Positions 51,166-58,568 of a stretch of 64,000 nucleotides of DNA are shown in pieces. The stretch is taken from positions 1,550,001 through 1,614,000 of the forward strand of contig NZ_AP019367.1 in NCBI RefSeq assembly GCF_003966955.1. The letters run 5' to 3'. The notes below the pieces were generated by a model. The model did no database searches. It was not told the DNA's origin and saw nothing but the letters and a program-made list of their open reading frames with translations. Made by a program: the position numbers and the translations under genes. Position 1 is the stretch's first letter. Every line of letters begins with the position of its first letter. Origin of the DNA: Parolsenella catena. Its GTDB lineage: Bacteria; Actinomycetota; Coriobacteriia; Coriobacteriales; Atopobiaceae.

Positions 51166-51196
51166 ATGAGACAAAGGGACAGTCCCTTTGTCTCAT
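51166..51196. repeat. 31-bp palindrome ATGAGACAAAGGGAC-a-GTCCCTTTGTCTCAT
   Basis: 15-bp arms with a single central base, same design as 47257-47287. It lies downstream of the ABC-2 operon in a convergent gap. Confidence 0.9.
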
Positions 51197-51256
51197 CGCC
51201 GAGCAGCTTGCCGAGGCGTGCGACGGCGCGGCAGTTGGCGAAGGGGCTGCCCCTCG

Positions 51257-51898
51257 TCAGCTCCTGGCGTGGACGAGGTAGCCGCCAACGCTGTAGTGGT
51301 CGGCCTCGTCGTCTGCGGGATAACCCTCGCCACCAACGGCACCAAGGTAGCCGCCCTCGGCCTTGTTGCCATCCTCATCGACCACCAGCGCGTACCAGTG
51401 GCCATACTCGTGCGCGGGCTTGCGCAGCTGGCAGGCGAGCGTCAGCTTGGGCTCGCCCTCCTTGCGGAAGAACGCGCCGCCATCGCGGACCTTCGCAAGC
51501 AGCTCGCCATCGAGCCAGAAGCAGATGAACGGCGTCTCATAGGCATCCGCGAGCGCATCGGCGCGGCTGTTGTAGACGTAGCAGAACAGGGCGCGATCGC
51601 GCGAGCGCGCAAGCAGGTCCACCTCGCTGGCCTTGAGCTTGAACTCGACCGTTGCAAAGGCGCCAGGGCGACCGTTTACCTCGCACACGCTCGTGACGGC
51701 CGTCTTCACCTGGAAGTAAAACGTCTCGGCGGCGATCTCGGGGTTGGCGAGGCGCTCCTTTAGGTTGAGCGACACCACGTCGATGCCCATGTCCGCCGGC
51801 GGGCGCAGGGCGTCCAGGCCGTTGCGATACAGCGAGCTCATGAGCTGGTACTCGCCGGTGTAGCCGGTGTAGAGCAGGTCAAAGAAGTCTTGGGCCAT
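51257..51898 (-). CDS. Possible PD-(D/E)XK nuclease-fold protein (DUF4365-like)
   Basis: 213 aa from ATG 51898. The N-terminal part (GEYQLMSSLYRNGLDALRPPADMGIDVVSLNLKER...ETFYFQVKT) looks like a restriction-endonuclease core: an E, then GxD, then a Q-V-K strand. The C-terminal half is unrecognised. Assignment rests on this pattern only. Last gene of a minus-strand cluster with an unknown protein, a VirD4-like ATPase and a ClpP paralogue. Confidence 0.6.
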   Translation of the reverse strand: MAQDFFDLLYTGYTGEYQLMSSLYRNGLDALRPPADMGIDVVSLNLKERLANPEIAAETFYFQVKTAVTSVCEVNGRPGAFATVEFKLKASEVDLLARSRDRALFCYVYNSRADALADAYETPFICFWLDGELLAKVRDGGAFFRKEGEPKLTLACQLRKPAHEYGHWYALVVDEDGNKAEGGYLGAVGGEGYPADDEADHYSVGGYLVHARS

Positions 51899-51949
51899 GG
51901 TTCCTCCCGTAGGTCTTGGATGATTGTTCAAACCATACCGCAGACGCAC

Positions 51950-51976
51950 GTGACAAGAGACCCGTCCCCTTGTCAC
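51950..51976. repeat. GTGACAAG...CTTGTCAC palindrome with GGGACGGGT core
   Basis: 8-bp arms at 51950-51957 and 51969-51976 enclosing AGACCCGTCCC, related to the GGGAC-core elements. Situated between two genes of the accessory cluster. Confidence 0.7.
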
Positions 51977-51988
51977 GCCCCGCCACAC

Positions 51989-52609
51989 CTAGTGCTTCCA
52001 CTCGGCAAAGTAGGGGCCAAGGGTGCCGGCCGCGGTGCGGACGAGTGTGCCCGCGCGCTCGAGCACAACCGCACGCAGCTCGTCGTCGCCCAGCACCGTC
52101 TGGACGATGAGGGCCTTCGCAAGCTCGGCCTCGCTCGCGGTGGGCTCTCCCTCCCACAGGTCGCAGACCCTGCTCGTGTTCTCGAGCGCCCAGTTGTACT
52201 CCCGCACGGGGCACTGGTTGAGCGTGCCCTGCGGGTTATGCTTGATCTCCCACACAAAGGTGCAGGCGGGGTTCTCGATGCGGGAGCGGGAGGAGGGGCC
52301 GGTCGCACCCGTGCCCCAGTCTCCGTTCGTACGCGCCTGATACTCGGCATGGCTCGGTAGCACACGAGCGAGCTCGCCCGTTATGGCGAGAAGCTCGTCC
52401 GCGTGGCCACGCAGCAGGGGCGATGCCCCAAACGCCTCGCGGCGGATGCGTTCGCGCTCCTCGCTGGGCAACCCGCGGCGCGCCTCCCGCCCGCTCCTCT
52501 CCCTCGCCCGCTCGAGGCGGTCGGCAAGGGAGACGCGCTGCGGGCTCGCAACAGCCTCGCCCGGCTGGTGGCCCATCTCGGCCACGCCCTTACGCAGCGT
52601 CTGCGGCAT
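51989..52609 (-). CDS. Hypothetical protein of the VirD4/ClpP cluster
   Basis: 206 aa from ATG 52609. No family recognised. The N-terminal half is charged and helical (LADRLERARERSGREARRGLPSEERERIRREAF). The C-terminal half has Trp-rich sequence (TFVWEIKHNPQGTLNQCPVREYNWALENTSRVCDLWEGE). It overlaps the end of the VirD4-like gene by 20 bp, so it is translationally linked to it. Confidence 0.6.
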   Translation of the reverse strand: MPQTLRKGVAEMGHQPGEAVASPQRVSLADRLERARERSGREARRGLPSEERERIRREAFGASPLLRGHADELLAITGELARVLPSHAEYQARTNGDWGTGATGPSSRSRIENPACTFVWEIKHNPQGTLNQCPVREYNWALENTSRVCDLWEGEPTASEAELAKALIVQTVLGDDELRAVVLERAGTLVRTAAGTLGPYFAEWKH

Positions 52610-54071
52610 GGGCGACCTCCCAGTTCTGCTCGAAGGTGGCCTCGGGGCCCTGGCAGCGGCCGACAAGGTCGCAGTCGGCGCACAGAATGACGTTGCCGAA
52701 GCGGTCGTCGCAGGACCGGGCAAAGTCGGGCTCCTCAAACGGCCAGAGCTCGTCGGGATTGGCCATCCCCATGCGCTCACAGGCAAGGCACGCCTCGTAG
52801 CTGGGGTGATTCTCGAGCGCGTAGGCCGGCTCGCACACGCCGCGCTTGCCGCGCTCGAAGTACCACCAGCTGCCGGCGGGCGTCTCGAGCAGGCTGCTCG
52901 GCGTCTTGTTGGCGCGCAGCGAGAAGTAGCGGGCCGTGGCTTCGTCCTGGAATCCCAGCACGAGCTGGCGGTCGCAGTTGCCAATGATAGAGTTGGCCTC
53001 GGCCTCGCCGTAGCGGGCCTCGAGCTGGCTCACCGTCTGGCAGATGGCGGTGCAGCTGATCTCGCGGCTGCGCACCACCGACAGGATGCGGTCGAAGCCC
53101 GGCAGCGACAGATTCGCGAAGTCGTCGAGCATGAAACGCACGGGCACGGGGAGGCGGCCGCCCTCGCACTCGGTGTCGGCAAAGTCGCACAGGACCGAGA
53201 AGGCCTGGCGCACGAACAGGCTCGTGAGCGGGGCGAGGCTGTCGTCGAGGTCGTCCATCTTCACGAAGACGGCGCACTTCGACGCGCCTAGCACGCGGAA
53301 GTTGAGCTGGGCGGGGTTGCTAAACGACGCCATGGCGCCCTCGAACGAGAGCGGCAGGAGGTTTGCCGCGATGATGCCCATGATGCTCGCGTGCATCTTC
53401 TCGGCACGCGCCGTGATCCTGGCGCGGCGGTAGAGCGAGACGGCGTAGGAGTCGGGGTCCTGCAGGCGCAGGTCACGGAAGAGCTCCTCGGCGTCGCCGG
53501 CGCAGGCGCACTCGAACACCTTCACGACCGAGGCCATGTTCCACTCGCGGTCGGGCAGGGCCTCGAAGACGTAGGCGATGTAGCTCGCGAGGTAGTTGGC
53601 GGCAGCAACGCCCCAGAAGGGGTCGTTGCCCATGTCGTCCTTGGAGCAGATGGTGCTCGCAATGGCGATGATGTCCTGCGCGAGGGGCTTGCCGCCCCTC
53701 CAGCGCACGGCATTGAGGGGGTCATAGCCGATGGTGCCCTCCATCGTGGTGAAGTCGATGACCTCGACCTCGTAGCCCTGGCTCTGCAGGCAGGGGCCCA
53801 TCTCGGCCGCAAGGCGGCCCTTCGAGTCGAGCACGACGTAGGAGCCGCGCGCCTCGAGCAGGTTGGGCTTGAGGTGGTTGCGGGTCTTGCCGCCGCCCGA
53901 GCAGCCCAGGACGAGCACGTTGTTGTTGAGGCCCGTCTCCCAAGAGTCGAGGGGCGAGGTGCGGCCCTCGGTGAGGATGAGCTCGCCGGCATAGGCGGAG
54001 CGGTCGGCCTTCTCGGCGGCCGTGGCCTCGGGGGCCGGGTCGAAGAGGCTCTCGGTGTTGGCGTTAATCAT
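52590..54071 (-). CDS. VirD4/TraG-like conjugation-type ATPase, soluble
   Basis: 493 aa from ATG 54071. Walker A GCSGGGKT (56-63) and DSKGRLAAEMGP, then a Walker B-like VRFMLDDFANLSLPGFDRILSVVRSR and the TCP-type ISCTAICQTVSQLEARYGEAEANSIIGNCD. These are the hallmark of type IV coupling proteins. The usual N-terminal membrane anchor is absent. Cys pairs near the C-terminus (CLACERM; CADCDLVGRC) may bind metal. Coupling proteins pump DNA into a secretion channel. No relaxase or VirB genes are in the window, so it is either part of a larger element or has been repurposed. Confidence 0.85.
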   Translation of the reverse strand: MINANTESLFDPAPEATAAEKADRSAYAGELILTEGRTSPLDSWETGLNNNVLVLGCSGGGKTRNHLKPNLLEARGSYVVLDSKGRLAAEMGPCLQSQGYEVEVIDFTTMEGTIGYDPLNAVRWRGGKPLAQDIIAIASTICSKDDMGNDPFWGVAAANYLASYIAYVFEALPDREWNMASVVKVFECACAGDAEELFRDLRLQDPDSYAVSLYRRARITARAEKMHASIMGIIAANLLPLSFEGAMASFSNPAQLNFRVLGASKCAVFVKMDDLDDSLAPLTSLFVRQAFSVLCDFADTECEGGRLPVPVRFMLDDFANLSLPGFDRILSVVRSREISCTAICQTVSQLEARYGEAEANSIIGNCDRQLVLGFQDEATARYFSLRANKTPSSLLETPAGSWWYFERGKRGVCEPAYALENHPSYEACLACERMGMANPDELWPFEEPDFARSCDDRFGNVILCADCDLVGRCQGPEATFEQNWEVAHAADAA

Positions 54072-54164
54072 GGTGGTTCTCGCTTTCTGCGCAGTGCTTG
54101 CGCGATGGTGTGCGGCAAGCCTGCCGCGTGGAATGTTCTTGCTGGTAGAGGCGTTGTCGGTTCG

Positions 54165-54758
54165 CTAGAGGGTGGTGATGATGCGGTCGGCGAGCCCGGC
54201 GTCGACGGCAGCCTGGGCCTCGAAGTAGGTGTCGCTCGCCGTGAGCTCGAAGACGCGCTCGAGCGGCATGCCGCTGTGGCGCGAGATGACCTCGGCCGTG
54301 ATGTCGCGAATGCGCATCAGGTCGTCGGCACGGGCCTTGACCGAAAGCGCGCTGCCGCCGATGCCGCCGCCGATGAGCGGGTCGTGAATCATCACGCGAC
54401 CGTGGGGCAGGATCTGGCGCTCGTCTCCGGCAATGAAGATGAGCGCGCCCATGCTCGCCGCCATGCCCAGGCAGACGGTATGGACGGGACAGGACGCGGC
54501 CTGCATCGTGTCGTAGAGGGCAAGGCCGCTCTGAACCTCGCCGCCGGGGCTGTTGACGTAGAGCGTGATGGGGGCCTTGGAATCCTGTCGCTGCAGGTAG
54601 ATGAGACCGCGGATGATCCCGGCACACGACTCGGCGTCGACGGCGCCCGTGAGCTCGAGCTCGCGGTTGGCGAGCATCTCGTCGCGGATGTCGAAGCGGT
54701 TGATGCCCTCGGCGCTCTCGCGCATGATCTGTGGGGTGTAGTAGAACTCGGTAGCCAT
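54165..54758 (-). CDS. ClpP-like serine protease paralogue
   Basis: 197 aa from ATG 54758. Catalytic Ser102 in GMAASMGAL, His125 in VMIHDPL and Asp176 in LTASDTYFEAQ are all present, with the YVNSPGGEV oxyanion loop. The sequence is shorter at the N-terminus and less conserved than housekeeping ClpP. It is not next to clpX or tig but heads a cluster with a VirD4-like ATPase. ClpP-like proteases occur in conjugative elements, so an element-specific role is likely. Confidence 0.85.
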   Translation of the reverse strand: MATEFYYTPQIMRESAEGINRFDIRDEMLANRELELTGAVDAESCAGIIRGLIYLQRQDSKAPITLYVNSPGGEVQSGLALYDTMQAASCPVHTVCLGMAASMGALIFIAGDERQILPHGRVMIHDPLIGGGIGGSALSVKARADDLMRIRDITAEVISRHSGMPLERVFELTASDTYFEAQAAVDAGLADRIITTL

Positions 54759-54896
54759 GACGGTTCCTTTCGTTGGCTGGGACGAATGGGTATGCGGCAT
54801 GAGGTCGACGGCGCACGATGCCTATGTGGCATCGCGGTATGCGTCATCGGCTCGCGCCATCTATGCGATTGGGTTCCTTAGGTTGTAGGGACGCGC

Positions 54897-54973
54897 CAAC
54901 TCCAGATGCCGACTTGCACCGTCGGGGCACGCCCAGCTCCCTCAACTCCATGCGCCGACTTGCGCCCTCGGGA
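54897..54973. repeat. Imperfect direct repeats upstream of the clpP-like gene
   Basis: CAACTCCAGATGCCGACTTG (from 54897) and CAACTCCATGCGCCGACTTG (from 54943), each followed by a CG-rich GTCGG/CTCGG end, 46 bp apart. The 54759-55058 region otherwise shows no gene. It is the shared 5' region of the minus-strand cluster and the plus-strand oxidase-fold gene, so these could be regulator sites. Confidence 0.6.
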
Positions 54974-55058
54974 GGGAGATAATGTGACTGCACTGTAGCA
55001 CGCCACCAGCGCGGTGTGCAACGAAAATTTGCCCACAATCGGACATTAAACCAACCAA

Positions 55059-55089
55059 TGGGACAATACCCCCGTAGGTTATTGTCCCA
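55059..55089. promoter_or_regulatory. TGGGACAATA/TATTGTCCCA leader palindrome
   Basis: 10-bp perfect arms (55059-55068, 55080-55089) with an 11-nt loop, ending 3 nt before the TTGGAG ribosome-binding region of the following gene. Sister of 44940-44975. Confidence 0.75.
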
Positions 55090-55103
55090 ACTTGGAGAAG
55101 ACC

Positions 55104-55586
55104 ATGACGGAGTTTAGGCCCCTGCGCAGGAAGAGTCGCGCCATCTCGGACGACGAGGCCCGCGAGCTGCTGCTCAACGAGAAGCGCGGCGTGCTCGCCG
55201 TAAACGGCGACAACGGCTACCCCTTTGCCATCCCGCTCGATTACCTCTATGAGCCGACCGAGAACCGCATCTACTTTCACGGCGCGAGGCAAGGCCACAA
55301 GGTCGATGCGCTCACCAAGAGCGACAAGGTCTGCTTCACCGTCTTTGGCGGCGACTTCCACAAGGATGGCGAGTGGGCGCCCTACGTGCGCAGCACGGTT
55401 GTCTTTGGCCGCTGCCGCCTCGAGAGCGACCCCACCCTCACGCTCGAGAAGATCCGCGCCCTCGCGCTGAGGTACTACCCCAGCGCGGAGGAGGTCGAGG
55501 CCGAGATTGCGCGCGACATCAGGGGCACGCAGCTCTACGTCATCGAGATCGAGCACCTCACCGGCAAGCAGATCAAGGAGAAGTAG
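55104..55586 (+). CDS. Pyridoxamine 5'-phosphate oxidase-fold protein
   Basis: 160 aa. Split-barrel flavin-binding family: FRPLRRKSRAISDDEARELL, KRGVLAVNGDNGYPFAIPLDYLYE, IYFHGARQGHKVDAL and KVCFTVFG. Often annotated as nitroimidazole-resistance or FMN-binding proteins. It probably binds a flavin or F420-like cofactor; the reaction is unknown. A truncated paralogue lies at 57120. Confidence 0.85.
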   Translation: MTEFRPLRRKSRAISDDEARELLLNEKRGVLAVNGDNGYPFAIPLDYLYEPTENRIYFHGARQGHKVDALTKSDKVCFTVFGGDFHKDGEWAPYVRSTVVFGRCRLESDPTLTLEKIRALALRYYPSAEEVEAEIARDIRGTQLYVIEIEHLTGKQIKEK

Positions 55587-55587
55587 C

Positions 55588-55653
55588 AAAACGCCGCCTC
55601 GTCCAAATTACGCATCCAGAAGCCTTGGAATGCGTAAAACGGACGAGGCGGCG
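55588..55653 (-). terminator. Bipartite hairpin terminator of manA
   Basis: Outer stem CGCCGCCTCGTCC/GGACGAGGCGGCG (55592-55604 with 55641-55653), a 5x5 internal loop, inner stem ACGCAT/ATGCGT (55610-55615 with 55630-55635) extended by CC/GG around a bulge. TTTT follows on the minus strand. Same architecture as 36172-36245. Confidence 0.7.
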
Positions 55654-55699
55654 AATCAATCAGGCTACGAGCGCCCGGATGCAATGCAAGCGCACAGGC

Positions 55700-56635
55700 C
55701 TAGTGCCTCATGCGGCTCGAGATGATGCGGCACGGACCGGTCACGGTGTAGGCACCGGCACTCGCGGGAACAAGACATGACTCCGTGAAGCCCAGGTGAA
55801 TGCTGCCCTCGGCAGAGGTCACGTCACACTCGCCCGCGGCGCACGTGAGCACACGGTACTCGTCACCCGTCACGTCGTCCCAGTTCTCGGGAACGTCCAT
55901 GATGTCGATGACGAACAGGTCGTCGTCGGCGGTACCGCGAACGGTGCGGGCAGGCGCCGTCGGGTCGAACTTGCCCAGGTGGATGGGGTCGGGCTTAGGC
56001 GCCACGTCGAGCACGTCGAAGCCCTTCTCCACGTGGAGCTCGCGGCCGCGGCCCCAGTCGCACAGGCGATAGGTCGTAAAGCCTAGCGTGCCGATCTCCA
56101 CGGCAAAGATTCCGGCGCCATAGGCGTGCAGCGTGCCCGACGGCACGACGATGAAGTCCCCCTCGGTCACGGGTACGCGGCGGCCGTACTTGTCACCGAT
56201 CGTGTCGTCTGCCGCGGCGGCGCGCAGGGCGTCCACGTCATCTGTGAGCGAGCCGGCGATGAGCGTAGAGCCCGGGTCTGCCTCGAAGACGTACCAGGCC
56301 TCGGCCTTCTCGTGGTCATCCTCGTGCTCGCGGGCGTAGGCCTCGTTGGGGTGCACCTGGACCGAGACCGTCTCGCGTGCGTCGAGCATGAGCGTCTGCG
56401 TCACGCCGTCATCGTCCGAGGTGCCGATGACCTCCTCGTGATGGTCTCGGATAAGCTCGTCGAGCGGGGTGCCATCGTAGGGACCACCCTTGACCGACGT
56501 CACCATGCCGCGATGCGCGGAGACGTCGAAGCCCTCGCCGTAGAGCTCGTTGCCCGCAAGGCCACGCGTCTTGTTGATGCGGTCGCCCGACCAGATGGGT
56601 GCGATGTAGTTGGTGTTGAAGAGAAGCGGACCCAT
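55700..56635 (-). CDS. manA: Mannose-6-phosphate isomerase, class I
   Basis: 311 aa from ATG 56635 (SD AGGAGG). The VSVQVHPNEAYA zinc motif and KAEAWYVFEADPGS are present, with the substrate-site VVPSGTLHAYGAGIFAVEIGT. It converts mannose-6-P and fructose-6-P. Ends with a bipartite terminator. Confidence 0.93.
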   Translation of the reverse strand: MGPLLFNTNYIAPIWSGDRINKTRGLAGNELYGEGFDVSAHRGMVTSVKGGPYDGTPLDELIRDHHEEVIGTSDDDGVTQTLMLDARETVSVQVHPNEAYAREHEDDHEKAEAWYVFEADPGSTLIAGSLTDDVDALRAAAADDTIGDKYGRRVPVTEGDFIVVPSGTLHAYGAGIFAVEIGTLGFTTYRLCDWGRGRELHVEKGFDVLDVAPKPDPIHLGKFDPTAPARTVRGTADDDLFVIDIMDVPENWDDVTGDEYRVLTCAAGECDVTSAEGSIHLGFTESCLVPASAGAYTVTGPCRIISSRMRH

Positions 56636-56718
56636 GAGTGCCTCCTGTGCTGGGGTTTGGCGACGCTCTGCGCGCCTGGTCTCCGTCAGTATAAGTCCAT
56701 ACATACAAGGTAATTATC

Positions 56719-56967
56719 TCAATGCATATGTAACATATCGATACCTCGGCGAGCGGCACGAGGCCTAGAAGAGCAAGGGTTCGTCCATACGAACCCCTCG
56801 ACGAGCTGGCCCACGACGAGGCTCTTCCAGACGTTTCCCACGTCGACCTTCGTGATCGTCGTGGCGGCATGGGCGCTTGTCGGCAACGCCAGACAGAGCG
56901 CCATCGCGGCAGCAACGCAGGCGAACGCGACGCGCAGTCGCCCCGCCCAGCTCATCCGATGACCCAT
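56719..56967 (-). pseudogene. Exported-protein fragment
   Basis: 82 codons from ATG 56967 with a strong SD (GGAGG). A complete signal peptide (RLRVAFACVAAAMALCLALPTSAHA, cleaved after AHA) is followed by only ~57 residues (TTITKVDVGNVWKSLVVGQLVEG...). The end (SSRPRAARRGIDMLHMH) looks like frameshifted or non-coding sequence. Probably the intact 5' part of a truncated secreted-protein gene; a short genuine exported peptide is possible. Confidence 0.5.
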
Positions 56968-57119
56968 GCGAGACCTCCTTCCCAAGAGATGAATCGACAT
57001 CATCACCTTGGGACACCTCGTGGCCCCACGCAGCTTCGTATGTGCGCACCCATGCCCTGAGCAGCAAAAACATGCGCGCGGTATAATCGCTGCCCAAACC
57101 GCAAGACCAGGAGGCAGCC

Positions 57120-57350
57120 ATGTTCAGGCCCATGCGACGCACAAAGAGGGCCATCAGCGACGAGAACGCCAAGCGCCTGCTCGAGCAGGGCCGTCGCGCG
57201 GTGCTGGCCGTCAACGGAGACGACGGCTACCCCTGCGCGAGCGCCGCCGTGTTCGGCGCGCGCCTGGGCAGCGCGCACGACAACTGGACCGAGCAGCTCA
57301 CGAACACCGCCAGCCAGGCATGCCTGCTCGCGGCGTCGCCGCTGGCGTAG
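57120..57350 (+). pseudogene. Truncated pyridoxamine-phosphate-oxidase-fold paralogue
   Basis: The first ~40 residues (MFRPMRRTKRAISDENAKRL...RAVLAVNGDDGYPCA) align with the start of the gene at 55104. After that the similarity stops and the frame ends at 76 codons without the flavin-binding core. Start ATG has SD AGGAGG. Most likely an internal deletion derivative of a duplicated gene. Confidence 0.75.
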
Positions 57351-57363
57351 GGGCGAGACCCGC

Positions 57364-58521
57364 ATGGAACTCAATAAGCAGCAGCTCAGACGCGTGCGCG
57401 ACCGTCACCATCGCCGCCACGGCATCAAGCCGGCGGCCGCTCGCGTCGCGCGCGACGCCCGGCGGTTCCTCGCACGCTCGTTCAACGTTCGAGAGGGCCG
57501 CGCGCCCTACCACGTCATACGCAAGCGCTTCGTGAGCGGCGCCCAGCTCAACGGCACGCACCTGTGCATCCTCATCGTGGCCATGACCATCGCCTGCATC
57601 GGCCTCGACACGAACTCCGACATCGCCATCGTGGGAGCCATGCTCATCTGCCCACTCATGGGCTCGGTGCTGGCCGTGGCATACGGCGTCGCCACGCTCG
57701 ACCGACGCCTCACCGAGCAGGCGCTCGCCGGACTGCTCCTCCAGATGGCCTTCTGCCTCGTGACCTCGACGATCTACTTCCGCCTCTCCCCCATCGCCTC
57801 CACGACAGCGGCCATCACGGACAACTCCACGCCCACCGTCTGGGATCTCGCAATCGCGCTCGCCGGTGGCTTCGCAGGCGGCCTCGGCAACACGCGCGAC
57901 CAGGAGCCGGCCACGCTTATCTCGGGCGTCGCGGTGGCAACGGCGCTCATGCCACCGCTGTGCGCCGCGGGCTACGGCATTGCCGCGGCAAGCCTGCCGC
58001 TGTTCCTCTCGGCGCTCTATGAGTTTGGCATCAACGTCGTGTTCATCGCGCTCGCCGCAGAGGGCGTGCTGCTTGCGCTGCGCGTGCCGCTCAAGCGCGA
58101 CCTCAACGACGACGGCATCGTCACGGACGAGGAGAGCCGCCTCGCCGACGAGCTCTCGCGCAAGGTGCGCAGGCGCGTCATTGCGGGGACCATCGTCTTT
58201 GCGATTCCCTGCATGCTGTTCACGGCGGGCTCGATCGGCTCCGCCTCGCAAGGCGTGCAGGACGGTTACGGCGTTGTCCAGACGACGCGCGAGCTTGCGG
58301 CCGTGCTGCCGGGGCTTGAGGACTACTCGGTTGGCTCGGAGGTCTCCGCGAACATGACGGGCGGCGCCACGGATGGCGGCGCGGGGTCTGCCACGCGCGA
58401 GGTCGTCGCACGCGTGTCCACGCAGCGCGAGCTCAGCGACGCCGAGAAGGAGACGGCCCGCAGACTCATCCGCCTCAACGTGCCCGAGCTCACCCGCGTG
58501 GAGTTCTCCTCGGCGTCATAG
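57364..58521 (+). CDS. DUF389 membrane protein (TIGR00341 type)
   Basis: 385 aa. Multiple membrane segments with the DUF389 hallmark AIVGAMLICPLMGSVLAVAYG and the GGLGNTRDQEPATLISGVAVATALMPPLCAAGYGIA block. A C-terminal soluble part has RLIRLNVPELTRVEF. Transport function is suspected for the family but unproven. It begins 13 bp after the truncated oxidase stop. Confidence 0.85.
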   Translation: MELNKQQLRRVRDRHHRRHGIKPAAARVARDARRFLARSFNVREGRAPYHVIRKRFVSGAQLNGTHLCILIVAMTIACIGLDTNSDIAIVGAMLICPLMGSVLAVAYGVATLDRRLTEQALAGLLLQMAFCLVTSTIYFRLSPIASTTAAITDNSTPTVWDLAIALAGGFAGGLGNTRDQEPATLISGVAVATALMPPLCAAGYGIAAASLPLFLSALYEFGINVVFIALAAEGVLLALRVPLKRDLNDDGIVTDEESRLADELSRKVRRRVIAGTIVFAIPCMLFTAGSIGSASQGVQDGYGVVQTTRELAAVLPGLEDYSVGSEVSANMTGGATDGGAGSATREVVARVSTQRELSDAEKETARRLIRLNVPELTRVEFSSAS

Positions 58522-58568
58522 CGCGCCGGGGCCGGGCCCCTCGGGCGCGGCCCCTACGAATCCAACGG

